From NCBI GenBank assembly GCA_045106735.1, contig JBGCEZ010000044.1, positions 1 through 6,517 on the forward strand: a DNA stretch of 6,517 nucleotides, in the 5' to 3' direction. Positions within the stretch are counted from its first letter, which is position 1. Each line of letters opens with the position of its first letter. The stretch comes from JBGCEZ01 sp045106735. Its GTDB lineage: Bacteria; Planctomycetota; Phycisphaerae; Phycisphaerales; SM1A02. This document shows positions 6,043-6,517 of this stretch, piece after piece. The notes below the pieces were generated by a model that had not been told where the DNA came from, ran no database searches, and worked only from the letters and a program-made list of their open reading frames with translations. The position numbers and the translations under genes are program-made.

Positions 6043-6055
6043 TGCGTCCCGCAGC
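6041..6055 (-). promoter_or_regulatory. Second short hairpin abutting the 12-bp hairpin
   Basis: GCTGCG (6041-6046) and CGCAGC (6050-6055) form a perfect 6-bp stem with a 3-nt loop. It shares two bases (6041-6042) with the larger hairpin, so the two compete at their boundary. The pair could form a small structured leader; no promoter sequence was recognised between here and 6144. Confidence 0.4.
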
Positions 6056-6128
6056 GTGGGGAAGAAGCGTTCGAGTGGTGGGTGCGCGGGGTCAACGTCC
6101 GGCGACGGGGGCCGTCCGAGCGTTCAGG

Positions 6129-6144
6129 TCCACATCCACATCCA
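6129..6144. repeat. Short hexanucleotide repeat next to the upstream stop codon
   Basis: The plus strand shows tccaca twice and a partial third copy (tcca). It sits directly after the TGA of the upstream gene. With fewer than three copies it could be chance, but hexamer arrays recur elsewhere in the window. Confidence 0.5.
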
Positions 6145-6517
6145 TCAGGCGGGGTTGCGAATGAGCACGCAGTCGCCGTCCAGGTCCAGCAGCACATCCC
6201 CGCGGATGGCGAGCAGTCCCTGGCGACGTTGCCGGACAAGTTCGTCGACGATGGCCTCCCAGGCCTCGGTGCCGAACTCGATCGTGCGGGCCGGTTCGAA
6301 GACGGCCTGCTGGGCATCGGCGCCTTCGCTGGCCAGGGAACGGGCGATGAGCCGGCTGTCCACCCAGCGACTGCCACGCTGGAACATGCTGAGATCCGCG
6401 AAGTTCTGGCAACTGACGACGGCGACATCCGTCATCGAGTCGTCCAGCCAGCGGTTGCCCATCTTGGTCGTCGGCTCCACCAGGTAGGCAAGATTCAGCT
6501 CCTGGCTGACCGCTCCA
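6145..6517 (-). CDS. C-terminal part of a probable VIT/vWA-family envelope protein, cut by the window edge
   Basis: The frame is open from the window edge to the TGA at 6147-6145, giving 124 residues from about SQELNLAYLVEPTTKMGNRW to DGDCVLIRNPA. A GTG at 6480 is an internal codon, not the start, because the frame continues upstream with sensible sequence. The segments NFADLSMFQRGSRWVDSRL and TIEFGTEAWEAIVDEL, then LLAIRGDVLLDLDG, resemble the C-terminal end of bacterial VIT/vWA (Ca-activated chloride channel-like) proteins, where a 'ytFyr.gg.WvD' motif is followed by a 'v.fgs.ay..l' helix and an 'ala.g..v...dG' strand pair. The vWA and VIT domains themselves would lie outside the window, so the assignment rests on these motifs and on the neighbouring vWA gene. 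It may be co-transcribed with that gene across the 171-bp gap. Confidence 0.6.
   Translation of the reverse strand, partial: GAVSQELNLAYLVEPTTKMGNRWLDDSMTDVAVVSCQNFADLSMFQRGSRWVDSRLIARSLASEGADAQQAVFEPARTIEFGTEAWEAIVDELVRQRRQGLLAIRGDVLLDLDGDCVLIRNPA

Noticed and set aside
6067..6095. A TTGACC -35-like box upstream of the vWA gene
   Set aside because: The base 17 bp downstream reads GAACGC, which does not resemble a -10 element, so no promoter is called.

Overview
This is a compact, GC-rich (by eye) bacterial chromosomal segment in which every supportable gene lies on the minus strand, so transcription runs from high to low coordinates. Organism (inference only): the gene styles suggest a planctomycete or a similar high-GC, envelope-rich bacterium. 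The clues are a secreted vWA protein with a DTTGSM metal site, a VIT/vWA-like protein tail, and a PhoR-like kinase with a very large extracytoplasmic part. No marker gene fixes the taxonomy.

Layout in transcription order. (1) 6517-6145: C-terminal end of a large protein, probably of the VIT/vWA family. (2) 6144-5974: leader with two adjacent hairpins. (3) 5973-4408: exported vWA protein of 521 residues with an intact MIDAS and a short collagen-like Gly-X-Y tract near the C-terminus. (4) 4407-4296: gap with a 15-bp inverted repeat. (5) 4295-4044: small Arg/Thr-rich ORF with a hydrophobic N-terminus. (6) 4047-3340: OmpR/PhoB-type response regulator. (7) 3343-506: unusually long (945 residue) sensor histidine kinase. 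(8) 505-113: non-coding stretch with a terminator-like hairpin and a 10-bp-period repeat. (9) 112-1: start of an exported protein, cut by the window edge.

The core is a three-member unit: small ORF, response regulator and kinase. Both junctions are ATGA stop/start overlaps, which suggests translational coupling. The kinase would sense something in the cell envelope and phosphorylate the regulator. The small protein is a candidate accessory or sensing partner, and the adjacent vWA proteins are candidate targets or partners; both ideas are inference from position.

The most distinctive signal is in-frame tandem repeat expansion. Arrays with 6-, 9- and 15-bp units sit in the kinase, a related 6-bp array lies in the small ORF, and 9-bp (Gly-X-Y)-type repetition occurs in the vWA protein. 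The kinase also has an insertion inside its ATPase domain. I found no mobile element, CRISPR array, tRNA or rRNA.
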